From Paramecium pentaurelia (Eukaryota > Ciliophora > Oligohymenophorea > Peniculida > Parameciidae): a DNA stretch of 64,000 nucleotides. Below, in pieces: positions 24,098-36,438 of this stretch. Below the pieces are notes generated by a model, which was not told the DNA's origin, did not search any database, and saw only the letters and a program-made list of their open reading frames with translations. The stretch is taken from NCBI GenBank assembly GCA_905183005.1, contig CAJJDO010000035.1, positions 332,338 through 396,337 of the forward strand, written 5' to 3'. Both the position numbers and the translations under genes were made by a program. Each line of letters begins with the position of its first letter. The stretch's first letter is position 1.

Positions 24098-25581
24098 ATG
24101 GGGAACAGAAGTTCAAATAATTCGAATTAAAAAATTGGATAAGAAGCCAAATGTCCTAATTGTGATCGTAAATTTGGACCTTCTACTACATACAACTTGC
24201 TTAATACTCATATAGATCATTGTTTACAAAACTAATAACAAATAAATAATATTGGATTTCAAATGCCTTAGCCATAAGTATAACTGGGAGATAATTATAT
24301 TTGGGTAAAATAAAATAATCAATGGAAAAGAGTATAATCATAAGTTAATGGTGGATAGATCTAAGTAACTTTTTTAATAAATTTTAAAGAATTTAAGTGT
24401 TTAAGAAATCAAGAACAGATCCTTTCCAGAAAAATAAATGTGGTTCAATCTATAACTTGAAAAATTTCGTATTCCTTGGTAACTAGGATCTGATAAATTG
24501 AATGTCAATCTAAATGATTTATTATAATCTTCTTTAATTTCAGCAAGAAATGTTAATTTGTATAAAGAAGTCAAGGTAGTATTTTAAAACGACAAAGTAT
24601 AAGATGCAGGTGGCTTATTAAGAGAATGGTTAACTTTAATTTTTAAAGAAATGTGTAAAGATATCTTTTCATTGACAGAAACAAATGATGTTACATATAA
24701 AATTGCTAAATAGAGTCAATATTTTGATTTAGTTGGTTTAGCAATAGCAAAAGCACTTTTTGAAAGAATGAATATCTGTGTTGAATTTGATAGACCCTTG
24801 GTTAAAAGATTAATTGGTTAAGAAATCTCATTTCAAGATATGTAATTTTATGATAAAAGTCTGTATTTGAGTTGGAAATATTTACTTGAAAATTAATTTG
24901 ATGAAAATTCATTATAATAATATTTTATCATATGTAAGGATGATGAAATAATTGAATTAAAATAAAATGGAGCTGATATTTTAGTAACTAACTAAAACAA
25001 ATAAGAATTTGTAGATTTAAGGTAGAATTTATTATTATTATTAAGTATCTAATTCTATAGTGAAAAAATGATATCAAAATAACTTGGTTAAATCTAAAAT
25101 GGATTATATAAATATATACCAAAAGATTATTTAAATATCTTTACAGCTGAAGAATTTGAAATGATTCTTTATGGTGTATCAGTTGTAGATTTAGATGAGT
25201 GGAAATAACATACAACATATAAAACACCATATGCTGATACTTCTCAATAAATAAAGTGGTTTTGGAAAATATTATCTGAATTTGATTAGGATTAATTAAA
25301 AAAGTTTTTACATTATTGCACAGGTTCTTATAGAATTCCAGTTAAGTATTTAATACATTATTGCAATTTATAGTGGTTTTAGTAAACTTGAGTCCAATAG
25401 AGGAATGTATTCAAAATTTTAGATTATTCCTATTGATTATATAAATGCCAATTCTTTCCCAATAGCTCATACATGTTTCAATAGACTTGAGCTTCCAAAA
25501 TATAGTAGTGAAGAAATGATGAGAAAATATTTGAGATCTATTGTTCTAAATGATCTTGAAGGAGTTTTTGGAATGGAATGA
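24098..25581 (+). CDS. Compact HECT E3 ubiquitin ligase with C2HC finger and MGNRSS start
   Basis: 476 residues with introns at 24365-24389 (25 nt) and 25346-25373 (28 nt). The N-terminus MGNRSS fits the N-myristoylation consensus (Gly2, Ser6). A C-x2-C...H-x3-C finger follows (CPNCDRKF...HIDHC, about residues 21-44), resembling UBZ-type modules. The rest is a HECT domain: QDAGGLLREWLTLIFKEM, YFDLVGLAIAKALFERMNI, DEWKQHTTYKT and FSKLESNRGMYSKF, with the catalytic cysteine in AHTCFNRLELPKY (Cys about 442, codon at 25474). It accepts ubiquitin from an E2 as a thioester before substrate transfer. The regions usually preceding HECT are nearly absent, so substrate choice must lie in the short N-terminus. 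Confidence 0.92.
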
Positions 25582-26684
25582 ATAATTATAATTAATGATT
25601 GATTTTAATATTTAATATTGCTTATCATCAAAACTAATCTCTTCCAATAATTTATTTTTTTTTAATTTTATAAATCATTTGTTTATAAACTTACTATATA
25701 AAAAAAAACAAAAAAAACAATTTAGTTTTTTAATTCAAATTAATAAAATTTTTGATATTAAACTTACGGTGAACTTGAGTTAAATTGTTGTAATACTTTT
25801 AGAAGTATAGATAAATGGAGCTCTAATAAATTTAATTAAAACTTAGATTAATTTAATTCCTGAAAATATAACAATTTGGTAATTGCTGATGTTTAGAAAA
25901 TAATTTATATTGAAATTTAGAGTTAATTAAGTTTGATATAAAATGAGAATTTAGATGATAATGAATTGATATAAGGATAAATATATTGGCTGAATTGTAA
26001 GATTAAAAAATTTCTGACCAAATTTAAATTCACCAAAAAGATTTCATTTAAAAAAATGGTATTGAAAGATAAAGGAAAGCTGGATATTAAAACTTTAAAA
26101 GTTGAATGATCCAAACTACATTATTAAAATGTAATATTATGATACACATATTTAGATATCGAAAAAATCTAAGTTATTTAAATAAATAATTTTTGTTTAT
26201 TATTTATAAACATAATTTTTGTTTGAGAATAATAAAATTTTTATTTTATTGAAATCATTAAGATAGATTTTTTATTTGAATCTCAATTTAGGTGAAATTA
26301 ACATCTATAGTTAGAGTTGGATATGAAAATTATAATTATTTCATTTAATTTAGAAATAGGATAGGATTGTACTTATTCATAATTTGATATATAATTTTTA
26401 ATTTTAGATGGAGCTCATAAAGCAAATAAGGTAAAATATTATAATTATTCTTTGGTTTATCTTGGAAGAAATTTATATTCAAATTAATATTACTGCTTTA
26501 ATTTAATTAAATTTATTTACAGAATGATATTATATTTTATATGAACACTTATTAAATCATTAATAATATTAAGTGTTTATGTCTTATTATTTTATCCTAG
26601 CAAAACTATTCGTTATTTATTTTAAGTATATAAAGCTTTAATTTAAAGCAAAATTTATATGGGATCATATTTTTGATTTATTTT
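25582..26684. other. Gene-poor stretch, 1.1 kb
   Basis: No convincing gene on either strand. A plus-strand run without TGA from about 25888 to 26109 encodes a lysine-rich segment (KKFLTKFKFTKKISFKK) but lacks a start codon and any motif, so it may be a gene remnant. The rest is poly-A/T-rich and low complexity. Confidence 0.5.
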
Positions 26685-27390
26685 ATGATGAAAATTAAAA
26701 AGTAGAAAAATAAAAGATCAAAATATAAGAGCATAAATTCTAATGAAAGAGCTCTTATCATTCAATATATTGAAGAATACAAGTACTCTACATCTCATGT
26801 ATAATTATTTTTATTTTCAGGTCTCTTTGATTACAGGACATAAAACTTCTACAATTAAAGCTATATATTAAGTTTATAAAAAGGAAGGTAGAATCAATAA
26901 GAAAGAAAAAAGAGATAAAATTCTCAATATAACCACTTAAGTAATATTAGTTGTGTAGGATGATATGTATATGAATTATTATATTTTAAGAAATAAGAGT
27001 TATGTTAAATTAGGTGAAGAAATTAAGGAGTTTAAATCTATTAACGATGAAGATAATAATGTGAAAGATTCTAAAGAGAAAATGATTAAAGAATAGCTTT
27101 TAAACAAGAAATATCAAATTCTAAATTCACTAACAAAATAGTAGGCTGTTGAAAATTTTACATAAGAGATGAATACTATAATCTAAAAGAAGGCTTTAAC
27201 TAATGAATTTCTAATAATTAAACAAAATTCAGATCTAAAATGTTAACAAAAACAATCTTTAAAATTATCAAGAAATAAATAACAAGAAATTTTTTCTGAT
27301 ATAACTTAATTTCCATAAATTTAAAATAACAGTTTTAACTAATAAGTCTTAAACATACTTGAGGAATAACATAGATTAATGAGATTGTGA
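26685..27390 (+). CDS. Helix-turn-helix protein, transposase-N-terminus-like
   Basis: 227 residues with one 22-nt intron at 26799-26820. After a basic start (MMKIKKQKNKRSKYKS) comes a three-helix segment, about residues 22-75 (NERALIIQYIEEYKYSTSH, VSLITGHKTSTIKAIYQVYK, KEGRINKKEKRDK). It has the shape of homeodomain-like DNA-binding regions at the N-terminus of Tc1/mariner-type transposases. The remainder is Gln/Asn-rich and coiled-coil-like, with no DDE/D catalytic core visible. It sits alone in a gene-poor interval, as expected for a transposon remnant or a recruited DNA-binding gene. Whether it still functions cannot be told from sequence. Confidence 0.55.
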
Positions 27391-28498
27391 GGAGTTATAT
27401 TCAAAACTAAAATTATACTAATTTCTTATTCTTACATTAAATATTTATAAAAAATTTGATTTTTAATTACTAATTATAAATACTATCCTATTTCATTATT
27501 TCAATATTTAATTAATGAAGAGTAATATCAATACTGAATAATTTTTTTTCTCTTAATTTTAAGAACATGTTATAATGCGATTTTAATTAATTAATGAATC
27601 ATTAAAAAATTAATATAATATAAAATAAAAATATAAACACGAAAATATTAAATTGCATCATTATCCTGATTTAGATTATTTATTACTCCTCTTTATGATT
27701 TTCTAAATTATTGATAAGATTAAATTCCTAAAATGAAAAAATTACAAAAAAAATCAAGATATTAGTTACATAATTCAATAGAGTTTATTTTGGTTAATAT
27801 CCTAATTTAAATAACAGACACTTAAAAACTAATATATTTCTAAAAATAATGGACTTTAAAAGAATTATCAATAAAACTTTTTATTTATTTTATATTTATT
27901 ACTAAAAATATGTAATTTATCGAATTTAATTGAATAAAATTTGTATTTTTAAACAGAAATTTATTGCATTATAATCATCTATTTAATTACGAAGTGAGGG
28001 TCAATCGAATAAATATTTAATAAGAATTAAGGATAATAATTTAAAATTCATTTTTAATCACATTATTAACATTATCTTCAAATAAAAGCAAACCTTTGCA
28101 ATCATATTTAAAAAAGCAAAATTTGGCTATTTAAAACATTAGACTTATCCATATTAAGTTTGATTACTTATTCATTAATAAAAGATCATGACTAATTATA
28201 TATGAATCTTTGATTTATTAATAATTATTATTCAGGAATTAATGCAACAAAAAATAATATTTTAATAATTATTAATTAATGATATTTATTAATACATAAG
28301 TTATATTTGGATCGCAAAAAATAATTTTAACCCATAAAAACATTCTTAAATTATTTAAAATTACAATTGAATAAATTTAAAATATGATGTGTTTATTTAT
28401 TTATTTTATTCACATTCTGTCTTAAAATGTTAACTAAAATAAGGGTTTCAAAATTAAACTAAAAAATACATAATTAAGAATAAAAATATATATAAATA
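27391..28498. other. Gene-poor stretch, 1.1 kb
   Basis: Very AT-rich with TGA-containing frames throughout on both strands. I see no gene, repeat unit or terminal inverted repeat that I can define by eye. Confidence 0.5.
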
Positions 28499-31400
28499 TC
28501 AATCCTATTTAATTTTATTTTCTAGTGGTTTAATATATTAATCATTCTTTTTAATATTTGATTTATTTTATTCTGAAAGATATTCTTCTTTTTTCAAAAC
28601 TAATTCAACCCATTCTGGCTCATCTGGAATAACTCCTTCTATAACAAACTTTATTCCAATAACTATGTGTTCAGCAACAATTAATAACAAAAAATTTCTC
28701 AATCCAAACTAATATTAGTAATAAATTACATTAGTTTAATCTTAATTAGAACTTTCATCAGCTCCGATTAATTAATTTAACTATTATTAATTTGCTTGAT
28801 AAATAGTTAAACAATTTGTAACTATACCAATATAACCAACAAGTTATAAGATGTCATTCCAAACTCCTATATTTTTTTTTGGTTCTGCTAAAGGTCTTTT
28901 GACGAATTTTCTATAACCATACAACAATCCTTCAATATTGAGTAGATTAAAAAACAAAACAATAATTGGTATAATTTAGGAACCTGCACTAAACATAGTA
29001 ACCATACAAAATTAAGTCATCTAATTATATATTTTATATATAATTACAAAATAAGTGAATTATTCAACATAATCTGGTGGGTCTATCATTCTTTTATTTA
29101 ATTCAATTTACTAAAGAAAATATTGAGAAGAAGATATTCCCTTATCAAATGATTTATTCATTCCACTAGTTTCAGTATCTCCTATTTTTTATTAAATAGT
29201 GGTTTATTTATTACTGTTTAATTATTTTTATTTATTGAAGTCCCTATTGAATTTTAATTTAATGAAAGTAAAGGATATCCATGGATAAATAGTATACCTA
29301 ATAAGATGAACAACAGACCATGTTATAGTAAAGGAGATACTAAATAGATGTAACTCATCTTTATCAGGTTTTATTATACTTCTATAAAAAAGTCTACCAA
29401 AAGAATTTAGAAAAGTGAAAGCAAATACTTTTAAAATATAAACATTTTCTCTTTCATCTTAGAATTGATGATTCTCATAAATTAGAGTGTGTTTGGAAAA
29501 GAAATTGAAAATTTCATTTGTTATTAAAACTGTTAATGCTAAAAGACAAGCCCATAGAGTTTAATAAACATCATCATCCTAATAAATCTGTTTAAGATAA
29601 TAATATCCAGTCTATTATCCAGAAATAAAGATCAATGCTAAAATAACTAAAGGAGTATTAGATTTAAAGTATTTCCATTATACATTTCTAGTGTCCATTA
29701 TTTCTATTGTATGTGTTACATCTTCTATGATAAAGGATCCTTTAAATTATGGGATATTTCTTCTTTATTCCTTTGCCACATGCATATCAAAATTATACAT
29801 AGTTTCACTTTATTTTCTCTTCCAAAATTCAAAAAATATGGTTGCCCAAACAGCCATACATAAAGTATATATTGGAGCAATTGCTAAAATAGCTTCTTCA
29901 TCAAAAAATTAAATGATCCCTAAGATTAATCCTGGAATAGCTGGCAAAAATAACCAAGTTGAAAAAAAACATAAAAATACAAAAAACATTCCAACTTCTG
30001 GTCCAAAATAGGTTGATAAGGTACTAAAAGTACGACTAGTAGATTTTTTTAATTGAAATGGTTCAAATAAAATATTTATTCTTTCATTTTTCCAAAATTT
30101 AATGATTAATTCTTTTTCTTCTACATCATGCAAAGGAAACTGTTCTAAAAGTAATCCATCACTTATAAATTATTCTATATCAAATTCATCATATAATAAA
30201 GTAAGAAGGATCTATTAATTATGGATATGATGAAAGTTTTCAAACTCTTCTTAGATATTTAAATTAAAAGGAGAAAGATATCCTTCCCTTGAATTATATA
30301 TCATCATCTTATTTTAATCAGCAATTACATTTTTAAGTCTTTCATCAATTTTTAAGCAATAATATGTAAATTGTTTATCAATAGATTCATAAAAGATATA
30401 CTTAAACTGCCCTTTTTCAACATTCTTTTTAACTTATATATTATTAAATTATTATTCCAATAATTAATTTTTACTCTTCTGCCAACCAACTAAAATATGA
30501 TTGTATCCTGATCTTAGATAGTTTTTTTCATCATTATGAAAGAGTTCTCTCTTTAATTATTTTATTTCATTTAATCTAGATTAATCAAAAGCTCTATGAT
30601 TTCGAAAATTATAATAATTGGGATCAGCTCCTTTCTTAATTAATATCTTAGCAATTTCTACATGACCTCTTTCAACCGCTATATGTAAAGCAGTTTAAGG
30701 TTTATCTTTTGTCATAAGATTGATTAAATTATCTTTTCGAAATATCCTAGATTCATCAGATTCCAAATAGAATACAACTAATTCTAATTTATTATGATAA
30801 ACAGCAGCATGAAGAGCATTTCTACCTTTATAAGATGGATCAAAAGGTGAATACTTACATTTTAATAAAGGTCTTACAAGATCTAATCTACCCTAAGTAC
30901 TTGCCCAAAATAAATATCTAAGACCAACCTAAGTCAATTATTTAGTCGATTTAAGATTCAGTTTATGTTTATGTAAATTTCTAAATGTTTCATAATCTAC
31001 ATCAGAAGAATCTAATTTTTTTCTATGTTCTTCATTATCAAGATATTGAGCCAAGAACTTCATTATCATATATTCCAACACTCTTTCATCCTCTTCTCTA
31101 TCATCTAACTCTTTTCCTGTCATAAGAGATAAATCAATTGGAAATTAATCCTTATCATTAGTAAACAACACTATAATATCATCATTAATATAATTACTTA
31201 AACTTGGCTCTATGTACATTAATAATTTAGTTGTTTTTAAATCTCCAAAGAAACAAGCCCAATGTAATGGATTATTTATTCCTTATTTCTTATAATTTTC
31301 CACTGATGCTCCTCTTTCAATCAATAAAGAACATATAGCAAATTTCTAACCTTCCTTTAAAGTGTTTATTTCTGAATTATACCCGCGAACACAGGCAAGC

Positions 31401-31724
31401 ATTAAAGCTGTATTACCTCAATAATAGTTTATGAAAATTTACCTTTTTTATCTTATGAGTTAATATTTATGCATTATAAATCAAGAAAATATTCAACTAC
31501 TTTGTAATGTCCTCGATATGCAGCCTAATATAGTAGTTCATGTACATAATGTAATGCATTTCTTCCATAATAATCTGTTTTCTTACAAGCTTATTATAAT
31601 TGTCTAGATGTCAATGATGTTAACTGATTGTTTATGAACTCTAACTTTCCATCTTATGCGGCCTAGCAATCCTCTATTAGGATACCTCCAATAAATTAAT
31701 TTCATCATGGCTGAACAAGTTCAT
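28499..31724 (-). CDS. Ankyrin-repeat anoctamin (TMEM16-like) membrane protein
   Basis: 1,049 residues. Introns: 31663-31685 (23), 31417-31442 (26) and 29021-29047 (27 nt). The start MNLFSHDEINLLEAAQDGKL is fixed by the first intron, which joins it to the first ankyrin-like unit. Ankyrin repeats fill about residues 10-370 (GRNALHAAVYHNKLELV, PQTALHIAVERGHVEIA, NNPLHWACFFGDLKTT). From about 500 on the sequence is TMEM16-like: TYFGPEVGMFFVFLCFFSTW, LAIAPIYTLYMAVWATIFFEFWKRKQSE, then several hydrophobic helices and DYVEQFTYFMTQFCMVTMF. Anoctamins are Ca2+-activated chloride channels or lipid scramblases with ten membrane helices. The calcium-site acidic residues were not verified, so channel versus scramblase activity is open. 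Confidence 0.85.
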
Positions 31725-32377
31725 GTAAAAATCAATTCTGATATATTAAAATAAATAAACCTGTTTTTAATAAACACAATTTTAATTATATACAAACATC
31801 ATTATAATAGATATATCTAATATTTATGAAAAATAATCATTTAATTAAAACATTTAAAAATTTCAAATCTCTTAGTTACAATTAATTTAAATGATTAATT
31901 TGTCTTAAAAGATTTTACTTAAAAAAGAACAATTATTTATTTTGAATAAATCAAAATTAATTTTATAAATATTCGATTAAATAAATCAATCTTTTAAGAT
32001 TTTTATGATTAATTCAAATAAATATCTAAGAATTAAGCATCATGTTAATTTAGTAAATAAATTTAGATTGACATAATGTAATCCTAAATTCTATAATTGT
32101 TTTTGATAATCTAACTTTTTTTACTTTTATTAAAATAATAAAGGTATATGATCAAGTTTAGTAAGAAAACTTTTCAATTCTCTTAAAATTTTAAATAAGC
32201 TTAAAATACTTTTGATTTTATATTACTTCATTATTACAAATATATTATTCAGTACCAATCATAATTGAAAAGATAATTAAAAGCTATATTTATTATTTTA
32301 ATGTTGTCATTAATTATTATTTTTAATTTATTATCATATATTATAACAATATAAATTTATTATAATAAAATATAATA
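31725..32377. other. Non-coding interval, 0.65 kb
   Basis: Region between the start of the ankyrin-anoctamin gene and the stop of the Myb-like gene. It is extremely AT-rich, without an open frame or motif I can support. The part near 31725 must contain the anoctamin promoter. Confidence 0.5.
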
Positions 32378-33774
32378 TCAATCACTACTTTAACTATCAT
32401 TTTCACTTTGACTGATATCATTTTATCTATTCATTCTCATATTAATTTTATAGATCTATTCTGCATCCATTAATTAATAATCATCACTAGACACATCTTC
32501 TTCTTCTTCTAATTATTAATTAAATTAAATTGTATCTTGACCTGGAAATCTTTCTTTATGAAGTCTAATTCTACCCTTCTTTGTTTTTATTCTTTATTTT
32601 CCTTCACCTTCAATTTAAATCTTTTATTTCTTCCTTTTGAATTTTTCTATTTATTTCTATACTTTAGTTTCAGCCTTTTATTTTCGTACATACTTTCTTT
32701 TAGGTTAAGTAGGATCATAATTAAGTAATTGTTTTCCTCCTTCCAATTCCATTACATCAACTGTCAAATCTGAAGGAAATGCATTCTTTTATGTCTTAGC
32801 TTCATTGTACCAATTATAAAAGGCTTTATTCTAATCTGTATTACAATATTTATATATGAAACTCTCTTTAATTTCTTCAATATCTTTTTTTGTGAATTAT
32901 GTTTATGGTCCCATTCTACTTAATCTAACTGATGTTGTTAAAATTTCATCTTCTTCTGTATGTTCAGGACTGGATTCATGTTCAAGAGCATCTTTCCAAA
33001 ATTTAATTTTAGTTGGTTTAATGTATTTTCCCTTTCTGAAATCATCAGCATCAATTAAATCTGATGTATCATCAATTGCTTTTAATTCATTACATGATAT
33101 CAAAACAATTGTGTCCATAATGAAAATATTGAATAATACTTTTTAAAATTTGGCAGGAGAAATAATTTTCTTAACTTCAGCCCACATTAATTCAGTTTAT
33201 AGATGTGAATTATCAACCAAATAAGTCATTACTTTAACTAATGATTTACAACTAACAATAATTTCTCTTGCTGATTAATCTTAAACACTTAAAGGATCTC
33301 TACTATTAAATTCTATTACTCTCTTTTTTGTTGTTTCTCTCATAGTATCTATTTTTTATTAATTATATGATGCTATCTTTCCTATTTCTCTATTTAATTC
33401 TGAAAGTTTTTAAGTAAAATAGATAGAAAATCTTTAAGATAAATAAGTTTTATCCCTTTATTAACCAATTAATTCATATTAATCTCTTATAGCATCCCAA
33501 TGACATTTGAATCTAACACAATGATGCCAATGTTGAACCATTTCTTCTTGTGTAAATGGTTCTCTGTTTATTTTTGGATCAATTGCTCTCCATCTAGCTT
33601 AAACCATTGGTTTCTAAGGTACATTAATACCATACAAATTCTTCATTTATCTTGTAATTTCTGCCCATTTTGCTTCTCCAACCTTAGAGACAAGCATTTC
33701 CAAAACTTGATCAAACTAATAAATTACTATAAATATATTACTCTTTCTGTATAAACTTAAACATGTTTAGGCAT
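32378..33774 (-). CDS. Myb/SANT-like nuclear protein
   Basis: 456 residues with a 26-nt intron at 33716-33741. Tryptophan-spaced segments near the N-terminus (KWAEITRQMKNLYGINVPQ, QARWRAIDPKINREPFTQEE, HWHHCVRFKCHWDAI) are consistent with two tandem Myb/SANT-type helical repeats. The middle is helical and charged, and the C-terminal third is rich in Lys/Arg/Gln (KRKYVRKQKAETK) and then acidic (EEEEDVSSDD). Such proteins usually bind DNA or histone tails. The repeats are divergent, so the family call is moderate. No target or process can be assigned. Confidence 0.5.
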
Positions 33775-33940
33775 TATTTTAAAATCAGATTAAATTTATA
33801 AAGGTTGTAGGATTTGAATATCTATACCAAAATATAAAATGATTTTAAAAAAGACTTTAAAATTTTTACTTATATTTAAAGTTATCTTAAATAAAATTAC
33901 CTTTGTAAAATAATATAATATATAAATATACATATAGAAA

Positions 33941-36269
33941 TCATTCCTGCTATATGTTCTTAAATGTAATTTCAGTTGATGAAAATTTAACAATGAATGC
34001 ATTCCATTCTTAATTCTTTAAATTAAATTACTAATTTAAAACAGATCGTTCTTCAATATTTTCTCTTTAGAGTTTTTATAAATTATCCTTTAAAATATTT
34101 AAAATTTCTGGCATCAATGAAGCTTCCAATGATTTAGTATAGATGGTTATTCCTTAAAACAATTTAGAATTTTCTGGAATCATAATGATAATTGCATTAA
34201 GTACAATTACAACAATTTACATTTTAGCTGATTATATTTTCTATGTTTTTTTATTGATATTAAAAGGAATTAAATTTTTATTATAAGTTATCATACCAGA
34301 ATTCAGAAATTAATCAGTTAATAATTTTATAGTTTAAGATATAATCTCGTTTTATCTAAATTTTTATGCTACAAGTTCCAATGAATCAAGTACATAATCC
34401 TCTATTTCTTTCCAACTTTCATCAGTAATAAAGTATTAAATTGATTTTTATTTTTATTCAATTGGTTTGTATTTTTAAATTGTAATAATTACATATGATT
34501 ATGATATTTTTGGATTTTATAGAAAAATCTTTAATTAGGATTCAATTTCAGCAATTAAATCATAAGATAACATTTAGAAATATTGATCTTATATATGAAA
34601 TTAGTTTTTTCTTTATCTAAAAATTATGTTTCTCATTTATTCTATATTAAGATCTTTATTAAATATTATATCTTCTATATCTTATTCTTAACATAACATT
34701 TAATTTCTTCTTGTTTATTAATCATCTGGTAATAATGATGTTAATAATAATTCATTTAATGGTAATTATCTTACATCTTAATTACGATAAGATAATAATA
34801 TTTTAATATTTTCTTCAAATTCTTAGTAATTATCTGATGATTCTATTAAACTATATGAAATATATTCATATGAAAAAGGGAAACATACTCCAGACTTTAA
34901 TTTATATTATTATTATTTATTTTAATGCAATAGACCTACAGTCAGTACATCTTTCTTTTTTTTAAGTTGATCAATCAATTTTATACATTATTCCCAACTT
35001 AAAGATCTATCAAAATACTATATTTAATATTTATTAGTTATTTATTCTGGTGATGTTATTTTATTAACAAAAAAGAATGTTTATTATAATTATTAAAATA
35101 ATCTCTCAAATCCTGATTAATTTAAACCTAAAGGGATAATTACAATTATTGTAGGTTTCATACAATATGATAATGGATATCTGTTTCCTGGTTTATGAAA
35201 TTATTTTTCTGAACCAATTAAAATACTATTAAATATAATTGAAGTAAGTGTTGAAAATGTTAAGTCCATTTTATTTGTTTCTTATAATATTCTATTGATA
35301 TAATTCTTATAAAATTAAATTTCATTATTATTAAGATCATATTCACTAAGGAATGCTAATGGACTTAATTTATTTTTCCTTTCAATAAATATTCTCTTAA
35401 CAGTCTCTAAAATTTCATAATGTTTATGTGATATAAAATAAGAACCTAAATATTATTTAGAATTCCAAAAATATATTGTTGAACCTTAATTCATATCATT
35501 AAAATCAAATAAATATTAATTTCTAATTTCTTCATAAATAGTTGTCAGAGAATTAAGACTTACATTTTAATAGCATTTAACAAATACAAATTCCAAATTA
35601 TATTTCTATAAAAAATTCTTAACTATATTTGGAGATAACAATTTCTCTTATCCATAATGTTCTACTATACCAAACCATTATATTGATTTATAACAACCCA
35701 TTCCAATTAAACTTCGATTAGATAAATCCTTCTTAAAACTTTTGAGAGCAGCTTCATTAAATTTATTTAAGATTCCAAAGAAGGAATAAACTATTATACA
35801 GTATCTTTCTCTATTAGGAGGGCTCCATCTATTGATATCTTATTCATTTTCTAAAATTGTTGTAAATCCATTATATGTGATTGCGAATGATTCAAAATAT
35901 TCAAGATAACTAACTGATATAGTATGAGATGAATGTGTAAATGAGTATAAATAAATGTCTTAATTTTATGAAAATATTTGACTTATTTCTTAACTTTATA
36001 AATCTTTAAGTTGAATTGGTTTTGCACTAGGTACATTAACAGTAGCTAAATATTAAACAAATTTATACCTATTTCTGTTTGAATTGGATCATTCAAAATT
36101 TATAAAAAAGTCTTATTTTGATCAAGATTAATACAACTGAATAACATTATCTAATTACTAATGGCAGATTAGTAATCAATAATTTTAATGTCATTTCTTG
36201 AGTATAATTACTCTAATCTAAATTTTAGATTAATAAATACTAATCATAAGCACTTAATTATTAATGCAT
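33941..36269 (-). CDS. Hypothetical protein, 760 residues
   Basis: Two 23-nt introns (36218-36240 and 36046-36068) join a continuous frame from MHQQLSAYDQLEQLY to a TGA at 33941-33943; the coding sum divides by three. I recognise no domain. The N-terminal half looks globular (RYCIIVYSFFGILNKFNEAA, GMGCYKSIQWFGIVEHYG); a central stretch has YPLSYCMKPTIVIIPLG; the C-terminal part is Gln/Lys/Ile-rich with a hydrophobic segment (KMQIVVIVLNAIIIMIPE). A longin/DENN-like fold was considered for the N-terminal half, but no motif supports it. Confidence 0.6.
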
Positions 36270-36438
36270 CTATTTATTTTTTAATAAAATTATTTTAATT
36301 AATATTCCCTTAATAAAAAATTAATTATTTTTCAATGATTACTTCTCATTAGAAAATAAGTAATTAATCTAAACTTATATAAAAATAATTAAAATTTAGA
36401 AAATAAGATAAAATTAACTATTTATTCTTTAATAATAC

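Noticed and set aside
25888..26109. Small lysine-rich ORF
   Set aside because: No start codon in frame, no motif and low-complexity composition.
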